Source: Lepidodermella squamata (lineage: Eukaryota; Gastrotricha). From it: a stretch of DNA of 64,000 nt. The notes beneath the pieces were generated by a model. The model was not told the DNA's origin. It made no database searches and was given only the letters and a program-made list of their open reading frames with translations. Position numbers and translations under genes: made by a program. Location: the NCBI GenBank assembly GCA_047495785.1, contig JBLDXI010000021.1, positions 930,001-994,000 of the forward strand, in the 5' to 3' direction. Shown one piece after another: positions 1-10,734 of this stretch (position 1 is its first letter; the number at the start of each line of letters is the position of its first letter).

Positions 1-996
1 CCACGGTTTGTCGAAAGTCGAAAACAGTTCGCGCAAAATACCAGCGGAGGGGCAGAAAACAAGTTGACGCAAGCACAATTATTATTATGACCGAAATCTA
101 AAGGGAGGAGGGGTTTCAAAGATAAGAAATGAAGCTACTTCTTGGCACAAGAAGAGTGGGAAAGGTTGAGGAAGAACTTGCATTTCGAAATCTCATGATA
201 TCGTTATGAAAACATTTCGTCTTCTACACTGAACCCACACATCCTTGCTTGCCGTACGTATCAAAATAATGTGGAAAATGCCACCTAAGACCTTAAAAGC
301 GCGCTGGAACAGCGGAAAAAGCGCACTGCTGCACTGCGCGATGTGCGATTTTGCGATTTCCGCGCAGAATAAATGCGGCAGTTCCTATGCCCCGATTTTA
401 ATTTAAAAGAATCTAGAATTATTTTTATTTTGAATCAGGTCAAAATATGTAGAATATTAATTTGTCCTTCACAAGCTGTCTTTTGAATATCGGGCGCCTT
501 CAATGCTTTTTCGTCTCAGTCAGTTTTGTGAGCCTTCGTAGTTTTCAGTTAGTTTAGGGTTCTCCTGACATTAAATGTCCAGGCATTAGAGTGAGCGTTG
601 AACGTTCAGACACGCAGCTGTTTCGCAATTTGCAACCCTACTTTCCCAAAAACCGATCGTCATGGTCTTATATATTGATAGTTATAGTTGATAGTTACGG
701 GCGATGAGCAATGAGATACATAGTTGAGAAATTTAAGCTCCGATCAACCCTATCTGAAATGGTACACTCTGCCCTTGGCACTCCATGGATATTGTAGCTC
801 GCGCTTTTGTTCAGTTCGTTCATTTCTCCTCCTATTCCTTACTACTTTGTATTTGCACTTAGTTACTTACTCTGTTTTGAATTACGGATTACTCATGAGC
901 CTGTGACTCTTCCTCTGCTTTTCTCTTGCTAATCTCTTCAAATGTTTGCATTAATAGAGAAATCGTGTGTTTTAGGCGCGTTATATCTAATTGATT
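1..996. other. Intergenic / upstream region, no gene seen
   Basis: No convincing coding region. A TTTTAG-type acceptor-like site lies about 25 bp before the first start codon, so a 5' UTR exon could be here, but no matching donor can be fixed by eye. No repeat or RNA gene was recognised. Confidence 0.5.
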
Positions 997-2682
997 ATGC
1001 GAATCTTCATAGAGAACTCAGCGGATTCCCCGAAAGATAAATGGAAAATTGAAGTTGTGGCAAAACCGACAAATAAGGTTGCCACGTTGAAGAAAGCAAT
1101 TTTCAATTCTAAAGCGATTCCCATCTGCGAACAACGTTTGTTTTATCATTCTGTTCAGTTGGATAACGATCGTACTCTGGGATCGCATGGAATTGAGGAC
1201 AACGCTATCGTGAGCCTGGTTACTGGATATATCGCTCTTGTTACTGTTCATTTATCGGAGAAATATGCCATTAACGGACACGCATTAGGAACGATCTGCG
1301 ACCTGAAGAAAGCATGTGAGAAGTCTTTTGGCATGCCGGCGAAAAAATTATCGTTGCATGTTGAACATCGCTTGCAAAGTGAACTGCGAGATGATGTATA
1401 TTTGCTAAACGCTAATCATCGCCGTGGTCAGCGATTGTTTTTGCGAGTTACCGAAGAAAGCTATGCAATTACGTGCAAAACTCCTTCTGGGAAGCGTATT
1501 CAACTTCACGTTCGGCATGATGAAGACGTGCCATCTTTGAAAACGTCTTTCTTGAGAGCTTTAGGTGTCAACTCTGTGAATGTCGATCACATCGATTTGA
1601 GTTTTACTTTCAACGGACTTCCATTAATCGTGAATTCATCAGCGTCACTGTTGTCGCTTGGAATAACTGATTGCTCGATACTCGATGTGAGCATTCAAAA
1701 TTCGGCTAATTTCAGTGTCAAAGTGATCTCGAAGACTGGCTCGGAGTGCGAAATCGGCGACATAAATTGCATGACTTCGATTCATGCCATCAAGGAGAAA
1801 GTTGAAGCCGCGACGAAAACTCCTTCTGATCTTCAGCGTTTAAAGGTTTTTCTGGACGGTCGTGAAAATCCAAAGTATTTGCGCAAAGCACATCGTACTC
1901 TATTTGACTACGGCTTGTTAACGTCTACAACACTGCATCTTGACTGCAGCGACGCCGTTTTAGTTTCGAGCGACGTATTTGGATCTAGGTATTTCGACTA
2001 TTCGGAAAAATCCGAAGCGACAACTATTGAATCCTTGAAGGAGGAGATCGAGAGGGCTTGGGGCTGTAAGCCTGCTGATCAGATATTGACATTCAAGGGA
2101 GTTGCTCTTGAATCATCTGCGGAAAATGTCAATAATCCTCTCTTCTCATTTGGCGTGAAACGTATGTCTGAGATTCACCTGATCTTGAAACGACGAGCTA
2201 TTGTTACTCCTCAGAAATTCAAATTCACGCTGCTTGAGCATGTAGTTCCATTGCGGGTTTCGTCGACTAGTAATTTCGACGATTTGATTCCGAAAATTCA
2301 GAAGATCTTGGGGCCCAAGGCAGATATCGCTGACGGACTGTTTTTCACGGATTCGATGCAGAGTCTACAATTATCAGGAACTTTCGGCGAAAATAATTAC
2401 GAATCGGGTTTGAAGACATTGCATTTGTTCCGGCCGAAAGACGGCGCAACAATCGAAATAACAATTATGGGAATAGACCGTAAAGCGTTCAAGATCAAGG
2501 TCAAATCTAACGATTTCATTGAAAAGGTTAAGCGCCGCATCATGGCTGTGATAGATGTTTCAGTCGAAGAGCAGCGTCTTATTTTTGCTGGCAAACAACT
2601 GGAACATGGCCGCACTCTGCTGGATTACAACATAACAAATGGTGATCTAATTCACCTCGTTCTTCGTCTGCGTGGGTGCTAA
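997..2682 (+). CDS. Tandem ubiquitin-like domain protein (seven Ubl units), C-terminus RLRGC
   Basis: Single-exon 561-aa protein from the ATG at 997; two codons further upstream are open but begin with TTG. It divides into seven beta-grasp Ubl units of about 75-82 residues: roughly 1-78, 79-156, 157-237, 238-320, 321-401, 402-484 and 485-561. The last unit is closest to ubiquitin ([20 protein letters not shown], then LVLRLRG), while the others are strongly diverged and lack Gly-Gly junctions, so they are unlikely to be cut into monomers as in polyubiquitin. The protein ends RLRGC-stop instead of RLRGG, which should affect E1 activation or peptidase processing. A scaffold read by ubiquitin-binding proteins, or a modifier with an altered tail, are both possible. 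AATAAA follows at 2858. First of three tandem relatives. Confidence 0.9.
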   Translation: MRIFIENSADSPKDKWKIEVVAKPTNKVATLKKAIFNSKAIPICEQRLFYHSVQLDNDRTLGSHGIEDNAIVSLVTGYIALVTVHLSEKYAINGHALGTICDLKKACEKSFGMPAKKLSLHVEHRLQSELRDDVYLLNANHRRGQRLFLRVTEESYAITCKTPSGKRIQLHVRHDEDVPSLKTSFLRALGVNSVNVDHIDLSFTFNGLPLIVNSSASLLSLGITDCSILDVSIQNSANFSVKVISKTGSECEIGDINCMTSIHAIKEKVEAATKTPSDLQRLKVFLDGRENPKYLRKAHRTLFDYGLLTSTTLHLDCSDAVLVSSDVFGSRYFDYSEKSEATTIESLKEEIERAWGCKPADQILTFKGVALESSAENVNNPLFSFGVKRMSEIHLILKRRAIVTPQKFKFTLLEHVVPLRVSSTSNFDDLIPKIQKILGPKADIADGLFFTDSMQSLQLSGTFGENNYESGLKTLHLFRPKDGATIEITIMGIDRKAFKIKVKSNDFIEKVKRRIMAVIDVSVEEQRLIFAGKQLEHGRTLLDYNITNGDLIHLVLRLRGC

Positions 2683-2857
2683 TTCTGTGACTCAATGTCT
2701 GCCGCCTTTTTTATGCTTTCATTTTTACTTTCATAACTTTGTCTATTTACACCGTTTTTCTAATTGCGTTTACCATTTTCCGACTAATGATACCATCGAT
2801 TGACTGACTATATTTGCGAAATTCTGTTTCATCTTTGCCCGCTCTGTTGAAATATGG

Positions 2858-2863
2858 AATAAA
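2858..2863 (+). terminator. Polyadenylation signal of first Ubl gene
   Basis: AATAAA 176 bp after the stop codon at 2682 and before the next gene's start at 3016. Confidence 0.6.
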
Positions 2864-3015
2864 GTCGAATTGGAAATGAGGTCTGATTATTACTGGAATT
2901 ATAGGCGTTAAATGGATTCTAAACTAGGCTTGGCAGCGGTTTTACGGGCTAGTCATTTATAATTTTTTATTATGATCCTAGGTTATCATTAAAAATGGTG
3001 CCTTATTTTTGAAAC

Positions 3016-4662
3016 ATGACGAAGATTTTGATCAAAAGCGTGATTCCGTCGTGGGAATTGACTCTTAAAGCTAAGTCCTCCGATCCAGTTTCGAAGCTGA
3101 AGGAGCAAATTCAAACGATTAAAGGAATTCCGATTGAATTGCAGCATTTGTGTATTCATGGATCGGCGAATGAACTTCGAGATGAGAGTAACTTAAAGTC
3201 GAGCAAAGTCAATTCGAAAACTACTTTGATTTTCACCGCGGATTTGTATGTCTACGTTACGCTATATCAGCCAACTGAGTTTTCACTCGAAGTTTCTCCT
3301 CTTGATAGTGTTCAGGAGGTCAAAGTGAAAATCGGAAATTTACTCGGAATTCCTCACGAGCGCCAGACGTTGTATACCTCAATGTATTCCTGGAATGATA
3401 TGAAGAACTGGAAATCGCTCCAACATTACGGTCTTCGTGCTGATTTGAAATGCAACGCTCGACTGTTTCTCAAAGCATTTGTTGACGAGGGTTTTATCAA
3501 GGTTCACATTCAAACGAATTCGGGGAAAAGTCGTATTTTCTATGTCTATCAAAGTGAAAAAGTGGAAAGTGTGAAAAGAAAATTTATGGCTTCAATTGGT
3601 CAAGAAGTTTTCAGTGATTTCGCATCCCTCTGTCACAAGGATGTTGTACTCGATAACAAACTGCCTCTGATGAATTACGGAATTAGCGACGGAGCAGTTC
3701 TGACGATCAAACTGAATTTTGACCCTCAGTTCAACCTTTTCCTTCGCGGTCAACAATCTCAGGAAAGTGTGTGCTTGCAAGGAATTCGGTTGACTGACAC
3801 TATCAATTCAATCAAGATGAAAATTCAAAATTTTCGCGGTATTCCGTTCGAGTTGATTGCCGTTCAAGATTCATCCCGCCGAAATCGAGTTCTGAAAAAC
3901 AACATGCGAACTCTTTTCGACTGCGGCCTGACGAATCCAGAGAATCAGCTGAGCTTTTTCGGCCGAGATTTGCTTCGAATCGAGAATGAAGCTTTCAGCT
4001 CACCTGTTTTGATCCACCTTAAGGGCGAGGCTGATCTTCAAATGAGTCTTGCTGAGCTGAAAAATCGAATTAACCGCGAAACGGGAATAAGCCAAGATGA
4101 TCAGTTTCTCTCATTTCTAGGCGAGCAGCTTGAAGAGGATGACGCAACTTTGAAGTCTCACGGTATCAAACTGGGCTCGAAATTGCATTTAGCAGTAAGA
4201 CGCCGTCGCCGCACGAATTCAATGTCCGTGAAAATTTTCGGCCCAATCATCACGGTTCGTCTTCGCGTGAAAATGACTGATACCTTCCCGATTTTGCAGT
4301 ACATGGTTTCATCGAAATTAGGCGTCGACATGACTGAATCGCCGTGGCGTGTTGAAAATGTCCGGCTGTACCGATACGAAGGCTCGCTTTTCGAACTTGG
4401 AATCACTCACAACACAGCGCTGGATTTGCTTCACTCAAACATTTGCCGAATTCGGGTTCACATTGCTCCGTCGATTTTGCAAATCTATGTCAACCAATCT
4501 GACTCGGTTTTGTCTTTGAAAGAAGCGATTTTCATGCTGAGTGGTGGTTTGAGCCCTGACAAACAGAAACTTGTTTTTGACGAGAAAGAACTAGAAGACA
4601 ACCGCGAATTGCATGAATACAACATTCAAGATGGCCACTTGATTTTTGTTGAGGAAAAATGA
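3016..4662 (+). CDS. Tandem ubiquitin-like domain protein (about seven Ubl units), paralogue
   Basis: Single-exon 548-aa protein starting at the ATG at 3016. About seven Ubl repeats can be laid out, each with the typical pattern of a hydrophobic strand, a helix with spaced Lys (such as VSKLKEQIQTIKGIP), and a QxLxF strand; the last unit has QKLVFDEKELEDNRELHEYN. It ends FVEEK, with no RGG-like tail, so it should not be conjugated through its C-terminus. Divergence from the upstream neighbour is high, but the length and repeat number match, indicating an old tandem duplication. Expected to be a cytosolic or nuclear protein-binding scaffold; no substrate can be inferred. AATAAA follows at 4780. 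Confidence 0.88.
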   Translation: MTKILIKSVIPSWELTLKAKSSDPVSKLKEQIQTIKGIPIELQHLCIHGSANELRDESNLKSSKVNSKTTLIFTADLYVYVTLYQPTEFSLEVSPLDSVQEVKVKIGNLLGIPHERQTLYTSMYSWNDMKNWKSLQHYGLRADLKCNARLFLKAFVDEGFIKVHIQTNSGKSRIFYVYQSEKVESVKRKFMASIGQEVFSDFASLCHKDVVLDNKLPLMNYGISDGAVLTIKLNFDPQFNLFLRGQQSQESVCLQGIRLTDTINSIKMKIQNFRGIPFELIAVQDSSRRNRVLKNNMRTLFDCGLTNPENQLSFFGRDLLRIENEAFSSPVLIHLKGEADLQMSLAELKNRINRETGISQDDQFLSFLGEQLEEDDATLKSHGIKLGSKLHLAVRRRRRTNSMSVKIFGPIITVRLRVKMTDTFPILQYMVSSKLGVDMTESPWRVENVRLYRYEGSLFELGITHNTALDLLHSNICRIRVHIAPSILQIYVNQSDSVLSLKEAIFMLSGGLSPDKQKLVFDEKELEDNRELHEYNIQDGHLIFVEEK

Positions 4663-4779
4663 CTGTTTTGTTAATGTTTCTTACCAATAACTTGCTCAAT
4701 TATATCAAATTTCATATTTTGTTCCACTATATACTTGAAATCGACCGGTGCGATCATATATAGAGATAATTATACTCGC

Positions 4780-4785
4780 AATAAA
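4780..4785 (+). terminator. Polyadenylation signal of second Ubl gene
   Basis: AATAAA 117 bp after the stop codon at 4662. Confidence 0.6.
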
Positions 4786-4810
4786 ATTTCGATTTTTTTT
4801 CTAGAAAATA

Positions 4811-6493
4811 ATGATGAGGATGTACATCATATCCGAGGCTCCTTCGTGGACGTATCAGGCTGATATCAAGCCCACATTTAACAGGTTCAAACCTTGAAGA
4901 AGTCGCTGGCTACGGCAATTAAAATTCCGATTGAGTACCAAAGTTTGCGATTTATGAATATCGAACTTAGGGACGATCGAAGTTTCGGGAGTTATCGTAT
5001 TGATAATAATGTGACGATAAATTTTTTCATAAAAATGCCAGTCTACACGATAATTCGTCATGCTGACTCAGGATTCAATGTGAAAGTCGACTTGCTCAAA
5101 GACAGCGTTCTCGATTTGAAGAAGCGTTTTTTTAAGTCGGATGGGCCAAGCGATGAGATGAAGGAATATCAACTAATGCTCCGTTATAACATTCCAGCTT
5201 GGCCTATAGCTTGTTTTTGATTGTTTTCGACGACCCGAATTCAGCGCGGATTTGCGTTGAAACATTTACCGGGAAAAGATTCTATATACGAGCTGATCTC
5301 AGTCAAACCATTGCTGAGTTTAAGTCGACGTTCAGCCAAAGAATAGGCGAAATTGCCCCGCTTTCTTCAATCAATTTTGAGCGTTACGGTCAAGTGTTTG
5401 CCGATCAGGCTTGTTTAAGCCATTATAACATCCGCCAAGGTTCCGTTATTCATGTAAGGTTTGACCCGAGATTACTTTGTCATGTCGATATTTCAATCGA
5501 TATAACGTCTGAGAAATGCGGTGTTCTCATTTTTTTCTTTTGGTAAAATTTGTTACTTGTTTTTAATGCCGATTTTGAAATACATTTTTCAGACAAGGTT
5601 AGTATTGGCGAAACAATTTCGTATTTCAAGCGACGCCTACGTGAAGAGATCGGAAAGAAAATTCAAACCCATGTTGGTCAGTGTGTACTTTTTTTGGGAG
5701 GGAAATTGCTCCCCTTGCAGCCTTTTCGATTATGATAAATATGCAGCCTCGATAGAGGTGCTTCAATTTCACGGCTGCAACAAATTTCGGCCGAAATTCG
5801 GGATCATGGTACCTCATAAAGAGCGAAGTTGTTCCATCTACAGTTATTACCCTCGGGAGACCAGGACATACCGTAGCAGTTTCTGTGCTAAAATCTGAAA
5901 TAGAACAAAAGCTGGGCATCCCTCGTTATAACCAAATCTTGTTACTGAAAGGAATCGAATTGAATAACGACGATATATTGCCAAATCTCGATTTCCCGGC
6001 TTTGCAGCTTGCTCTTCGTCGCGAGTCTTTCGAACGATTCGAGTATTCAGTTACAATTCGAGGTCCAATGCGCTTCGCTAAGATGCTGATTTCCCCAGTC
6101 GATAATGTCGATGATGTTAAGCAAAGGTTGATGGAAAGGTATCCGAATTCACCGGAGTTGTGGCAGTTCAAATGCTATCTAATCCCCGATTTGATCGGTT
6201 CGTTTCGAGAAAGTGGGATCGGCAGTCGAAGCGAGGTGATCTTCGCCCCACCTGGATCTATTGGGAACCGTCTCACTTTATCAATCGAATTTCCGACGGG
6301 CAGAACTTTTAACATGATAACGCATTCGAAAAGTCGTCTGAGCGAAGTGATCAAGGATATTCGAGACGCTGAACCGACGTTTCACAAGAAGCTATTAGTG
6401 TTGAAGCAAGGGACGCCGTTGGCCCGTGAAAATCTGACTCTCGCTGACTATGGCATTGAAAGTGACGAACATCTTAACGTTATTTATGGCTAA
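4811..6493 (+). pseudogene. Decayed third tandem Ubl-repeat gene
   Basis: Reads as a relative of the two preceding genes along its whole length but cannot be translated in one frame. It opens MYIISEAPSW, matching the start of the second gene (ILIKSVIPSW). Breaks seen: a one-base frameshift near 4884, just before the LKKSLATAIKIPIEYQSL helix; a frame change around 5200-5220; an in-frame TAA at 5544-5546; and another frame change around 5735-5756. The last open part, 5756-6493, still holds recognisable Ubl units ending LADYGIESDEHLNVIYG. AATAAA at 6509. An intron explanation for the TAA (GTAAAA..TTTTCAG, 52 bp) is possible on paper, but the sequence inside it continues a Ubl strand, and its two intact paralogues have no introns. 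Probably a pseudogene; sequencing error would have to occur several times. Confidence 0.75.
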
Positions 6494-7157
6494 TTTTTTA
6501 ATAGCCAAAATAAAATACTAGCACCATCCGGTTTTTAATTGTTTACAGCGCGTTCCATAAGTATCGCAACCAAAAAGAAAATAAAACGAAAAGGATCAGA
6601 AAGTTCAAGTACAACATGAGAGGCTATGTCTTGACACTGGCCCGAAAAATTGCCAATTTTTCTTTCAGTTTTTTTGGCTCATCCGGGTTATTGCGCCAAG
6701 TATCAAATATTTTCGCTAAAATTTCAAATAATTTCGCAAAAAGATAATAATTTTGAATTATGTAGAAAAAATTGCCTGGGGAAAACTGCAAAATCAGAAA
6801 ATGGTTGCGCAACTTATAGGACCCACTGTATTATTTTCGAATTTCTTTATTTATTTCTTTATTTTAGCAACAATTTTCATGGTCGAGTTTGAATAGTTCG
6901 ACATGTTGATTCATATGGGCAAAATTTCAGCAGGATTATGAAATTGTAAAATGAGTCATATGTGCGTACTCTGCCCGCATGAGTCTTTTGTATTAACAGT
7001 GTCAAACGTGCTGACCATTGAACCATTCTTTCTCGCGCATTTGGATATTCATTATCCCTGACACGAAGCAAGCTGAACGTGCTTGTTACTACATACCTTA
7101 AGTAGTGGGGCTGAGAAAAAAAGGGGTGAACGTTATTACCATTCGGCTATCCTGGAG
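6494..7157. other. Intergenic, A+T-rich
   Basis: Holds the AATAAA at 6509 belonging to the decayed Ubl gene and then A+T-rich sequence with no supported gene. Confidence 0.5.
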
Positions 7158-10100
7158 ATGCAGCGTTTTCCGAAATTGTACGGCTTGGCGCTAGATGGGA
7201 ATCACTTGAAACTGGAGAAGAAACTCGCGAAACTTCAGGCAAAAGAAACTTCTGCCCTTATATCGGCCGTCAGAAAGGTTTCATCTAAGAAGGCTCCAGG
7301 CAAGAATTTTATTGTGTAATTTTATCAGATGATCATCACAGCTGTTTTAGACTTCAGCTCGACCTTACTTGTAGGAGCTGTTTCTGGCGAATGCTTGAAC
7401 GCTGTTAAACTTCTTGTCGAAAACTACTCAGCTGATGTTGAACTACGGGGAGACTTTCACGGTTCAGATGGCATTATCAAAGCAGTTCCTCCTCTTTGGG
7501 CAGCTTGTAAAATCCGTTCGAAAACGCGGAAAATGGAAATTATCGAATATCTGCTCAGCAAAGGAGCGAATATTAATGCTAAAACTAAATCGAACTCAAC
7601 CTGCCTCAGATCAGCTGTGTACGACAATGACGTAGAAGTGAGATTTGTTTCAACTCTAAAGAATTCTGAATTTTTTGAGTCCTATAGTTGGTTGAGTATT
7701 TACTTGCAAGAGGTGCTGATCCTAATGCGAGAAATAGCGATGGTGTCACTATTTTGATGCTATCTTGCTGCGAAGATCGACATTTGAGGATAACAGAGCT
7801 ACTTCTCGACCACGGTGCTAATGTTCATCCGGTTTCCAGGGCTGGTAAATCCAAATCTTGATACTTGATTCTCTTCGAAATCTCGAATTATTTTCAGGCA
7901 ACACTGCGATATCATGGGCAATTTATTCGTGTAGCGTTACGCGGCTCCAGCGTTTCGAACTCCTCGCCGCAAATATAGGGGAAGGCTCAACCCTTGCGGA
8001 TGCCTACGAGTTATTGGGAAGTCAATTAACTGGCGAAGAACGCTTCAAATATTGGAAAATGGCGCTTGATTTAAGAGCCGAAAATCCAAATCTCAACGCC
8101 AAAGTCGTTCGACCAGCTGTGGTTATTGATGGGAACCGGGTCACTGAATTCAACTCAATCGAAGAATTGAAAGCTATTCGGAATAACCAAAAACTGACAA
8201 AACTGAATTGCCACCTGGTTATAACAACAAAATTTCGATGTTTCAGTCATTTTATTGGTTTTTATTTTCGTTAAGATTGGCGAAAGGGTTCGAGGCATTG
8301 TCTCCAATGCCAACTCCGCTCGTAATCGAAGCTCTCGATCATCACTTGGCGATTGGAAAGATGCAGTTATTAGCGATCTAAGTGCTTCCCTTCAACTTCC
8401 CCCGTACTCTTTCATCCCGTTTCAAGAGAGAAGTCCGCCTGCTTTTCATATTTCCCACAATTTTGACAATCCTCCTCTAAATTTTAGTTGTGAGTACTTT
8501 CAAAAATGCGATTCAATTCCTGCTGAAAGAAAGAGATCGCAGCTCAGGGAAGAAAGCTAAATTGGAGCAAATGGATATTTTTGAGCGTTTAATCAATCAT
8601 TTGCGGAATTTTATCTTGTGGAACAAAGATGATGGTAAGATCAAGAATTACATTTATAATTTAATGAGAACGTTTTTTTGTAGATCTGGAAGATGCGATA
8701 GAGTGGATAAAATTACCTTACAGCATTGGCTTCATTCTCATCGCAATATTGTACCAACTCACAAATGATCTTTCATTGGTTCAAAATCAGATCAACCAGG
8801 TAACATTTTGATCTTGTGACACTCATTGTTAGAATTTTTTGTCTAATTTCAAGTTGATTGGGCTGAAACTTGTTCATAACTTGAAATCTTTGCTGCTAAG
8901 TCTCAACGAACTGATAGAAAGCGACCTCTCTCTCGGTCTCGGCAATATCGAGCTTAAAGAATTGAATCGCGAAATTCTCAAAAAAGTATTGAAGATAGCC
9001 ATTGAAATGGCTCCGGAAGTAGCGCCAGAATCGATCCCTGACACCAAAAGCAGCGAAAATGAAGGAATTTATCCTGAGATTCCCACTATTTCCACGCCTC
9101 CTCTTCCATCACCGGTAGCTCGTAATAGCTACATTGAGCCGTCAGCATTAACTCGGTAATTGAGCTTGAAACTGAATAACTGGGAAATTTCATGAATTTA
9201 ACTCTTTCAGCGATCACTACACAAATGTAAGAAGTTTGGGAAACGGGAGCTGCGGCACAGCGTTCTTGGTCCGGCGAGAGATTGACAAAGTTTTAGTTGT
9301 ACTGAAAGAAACTAACCTCCGAGGTGTGACGCCCGATCACTGTGAAAGAGCTTTCAAAGAGGTTTGAACTCAACATTCCGTGACATTTTTTGAATACATG
9401 TTGTAGGCTGAAATTTTATCGAAAATACGTCATCCCCATGTCGTCCAATTTTTTAACTCATTCGAAGAAAACGACTGGTTTTTTATTGTTATGGAATATT
9501 GCTCAGGAGGTATGATCAATTTTATCGATCTACCTTATTCTTATTCCTGATACGTAGGTAATCTGGCTAATTTGATCGAAAAGCAGCGATTTGAAGTGAG
9601 GACATGGTTTCCGGAATATCAAGTAAGTTTTGGGAATTTGGTCATGAAATTTTTAAACTTTCAATTTTAGATAAGAATCTGGTCGATTCAATTAGCTTCT
9701 GCAATCAAGTGTCTTCACGACCTTAAAATCATCCATCGCGATATCAAAGGGCAAAATATTTTCTTGGCCGCTGATCAGAGTTTGAAATTGGGCGATTTCG
9801 GTATTGCAAAGCCATTGGAGTAGGTATTATCCATTTCTTTTATCTTTATGAAATTTTGGGATTTTTCTAGATCGGCTACATCGACTGTTACTCGAATAGG
9901 CACCATCAGTCACATTGCGCCTGAAATAATCTCCGAATCACCGTACAGTATGAAAGTCGATATTTGGGCATTGGGAATCGTCGTTTACGAACTAGCTGCT
10001 TTAAAACATCCGGTTTGAAATAGTACTTTTGACTGCTAATTACAGCTGAACTGTGTTTTTTCAGTTTGAAGCCGGTGTGCAGTTTGAAGTTATGAGTCGC

Positions 10101-10305
10101 ATACTCGGGTTAGACTTTTTCATAACTGTAATTATTTTTTGTTAATTTCACGCTTGTATAATTGATTAGTGGTAATCGCGATCCTTTACCAGTCACCGCA
10201 AACTACAGCGACAATTTGGTTCAGTTTGTCGACAGGCTGCTAATATGTAGGCCGGAATATCGGCCTGGAATCAATCAAGTTATGAGCGACGCATTTTTAA
10301 CATGA
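7158..10305 (+). CDS. FEM-1-like ankyrin protein fused to a NEK-type protein kinase
   Basis: Fifteen exons joined at GT..AG introns of 45-61 bp: 7158-7277, 7329-7637, 7688-7844, 7898-8217, 8276-8489, 8548-8634, 8684-8799, 8854-9155, 9211-9361, 9407-9509, 9558-9622, 9671-9819, 9871-10012, 10065-10108, 10170-10305; 804 aa. Residues about 1-450 follow FEM-1 proteins (substrate receptors of CUL2 ubiquitin ligases): ankyrin repeats with [20 protein letters not shown] and [10 protein letters not shown], then the TPR-like part ([21 protein letters not shown]). After a Ser/Pro-rich linker, residues about 543-804 form a kinase: GNGSCGTA loop, VVLKE lysine, [11 protein letters not shown] and APE, all intact, with NEK-like EEND and MEYCSGG. 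No AATAAA lies inside; one follows at 10365. Two separate genes remain possible, but no internal stop or start is needed. Inference: a kinase coupled to C-degron recognition. Confidence 0.78.
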
Positions 10306-10364
10306 AGCGGTCATAACCCGGGTTATCTTTAATCTTACGATGATCCTATTGTTTCTTCTTGTTC

Positions 10365-10370
10365 AATAAA
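10365..10370 (+). terminator. Polyadenylation signal of FEM-1/NEK gene
   Basis: AATAAA 60 bp after the stop codon. None is present between 7158 and 10305, which supports a single transcription unit. Confidence 0.6.
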
Positions 10371-10511
10371 TCTGTAAAAATGTGCAGCAAATATTGCAAA
10401 TTTTTTGTGTAATTTTTTTCTTAAAAAAATTCTAATGCCTTTTTGCCCATCAAACGCGCAATTTTCAGGAAAGAATGGATCTGGACCTTTTAACTGGGCA
10501 AAATTGTACCT

Positions 10512-10595
10512 CTGTTGATAGAAACTGCTACTGTTGATAGAAACTGCTACTGTTGATAGAAACTGCTACTGTTGATAGAAACTGCTACTGTTGAT
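10512..10595. repeat. 19-bp tandem repeat, four full copies
   Basis: Unit CTGTTGATAGAAACTGCTA repeated four times without a mismatch (10512-10530, 10531-10549, 10550-10568, 10569-10587), then an 8-bp partial copy. It lies in the gap between the FEM-1/NEK gene and the RING/ankyrin gene. There are no spacers, so it is a minisatellite and not an array of another type. Confidence 0.95.
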
Positions 10596-10734
10596 GTTCA
10601 ATCTGCTGCAGCCAGATGACGCCACTTGAGAATATAATTTGATACTGCTTGAAGTCTGAAGAGCTGTTTCACTTCTGTTTTCTCGCCTCAAATTTTAGCA
10701 ATCGAATCTTTAGAATTTTGGTTATTGGTGACAT

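Noticed and set aside
724-906. 60-codon open frame upstream of the first Ubl gene
   Set aside because: Starts with TTG, is hydrophobic without domain features, and has no splice or context support.
8800-8832. 33-bp intron in the FEM-1/NEK gene
   Set aside because: The next acceptor (8853) gives a 54-bp intron in the same frame, matching the size of the others.
10512-10595. Possible CRISPR-like array
   Set aside because: Repeats are directly adjacent without spacers and the DNA is eukaryotic; it is a minisatellite.
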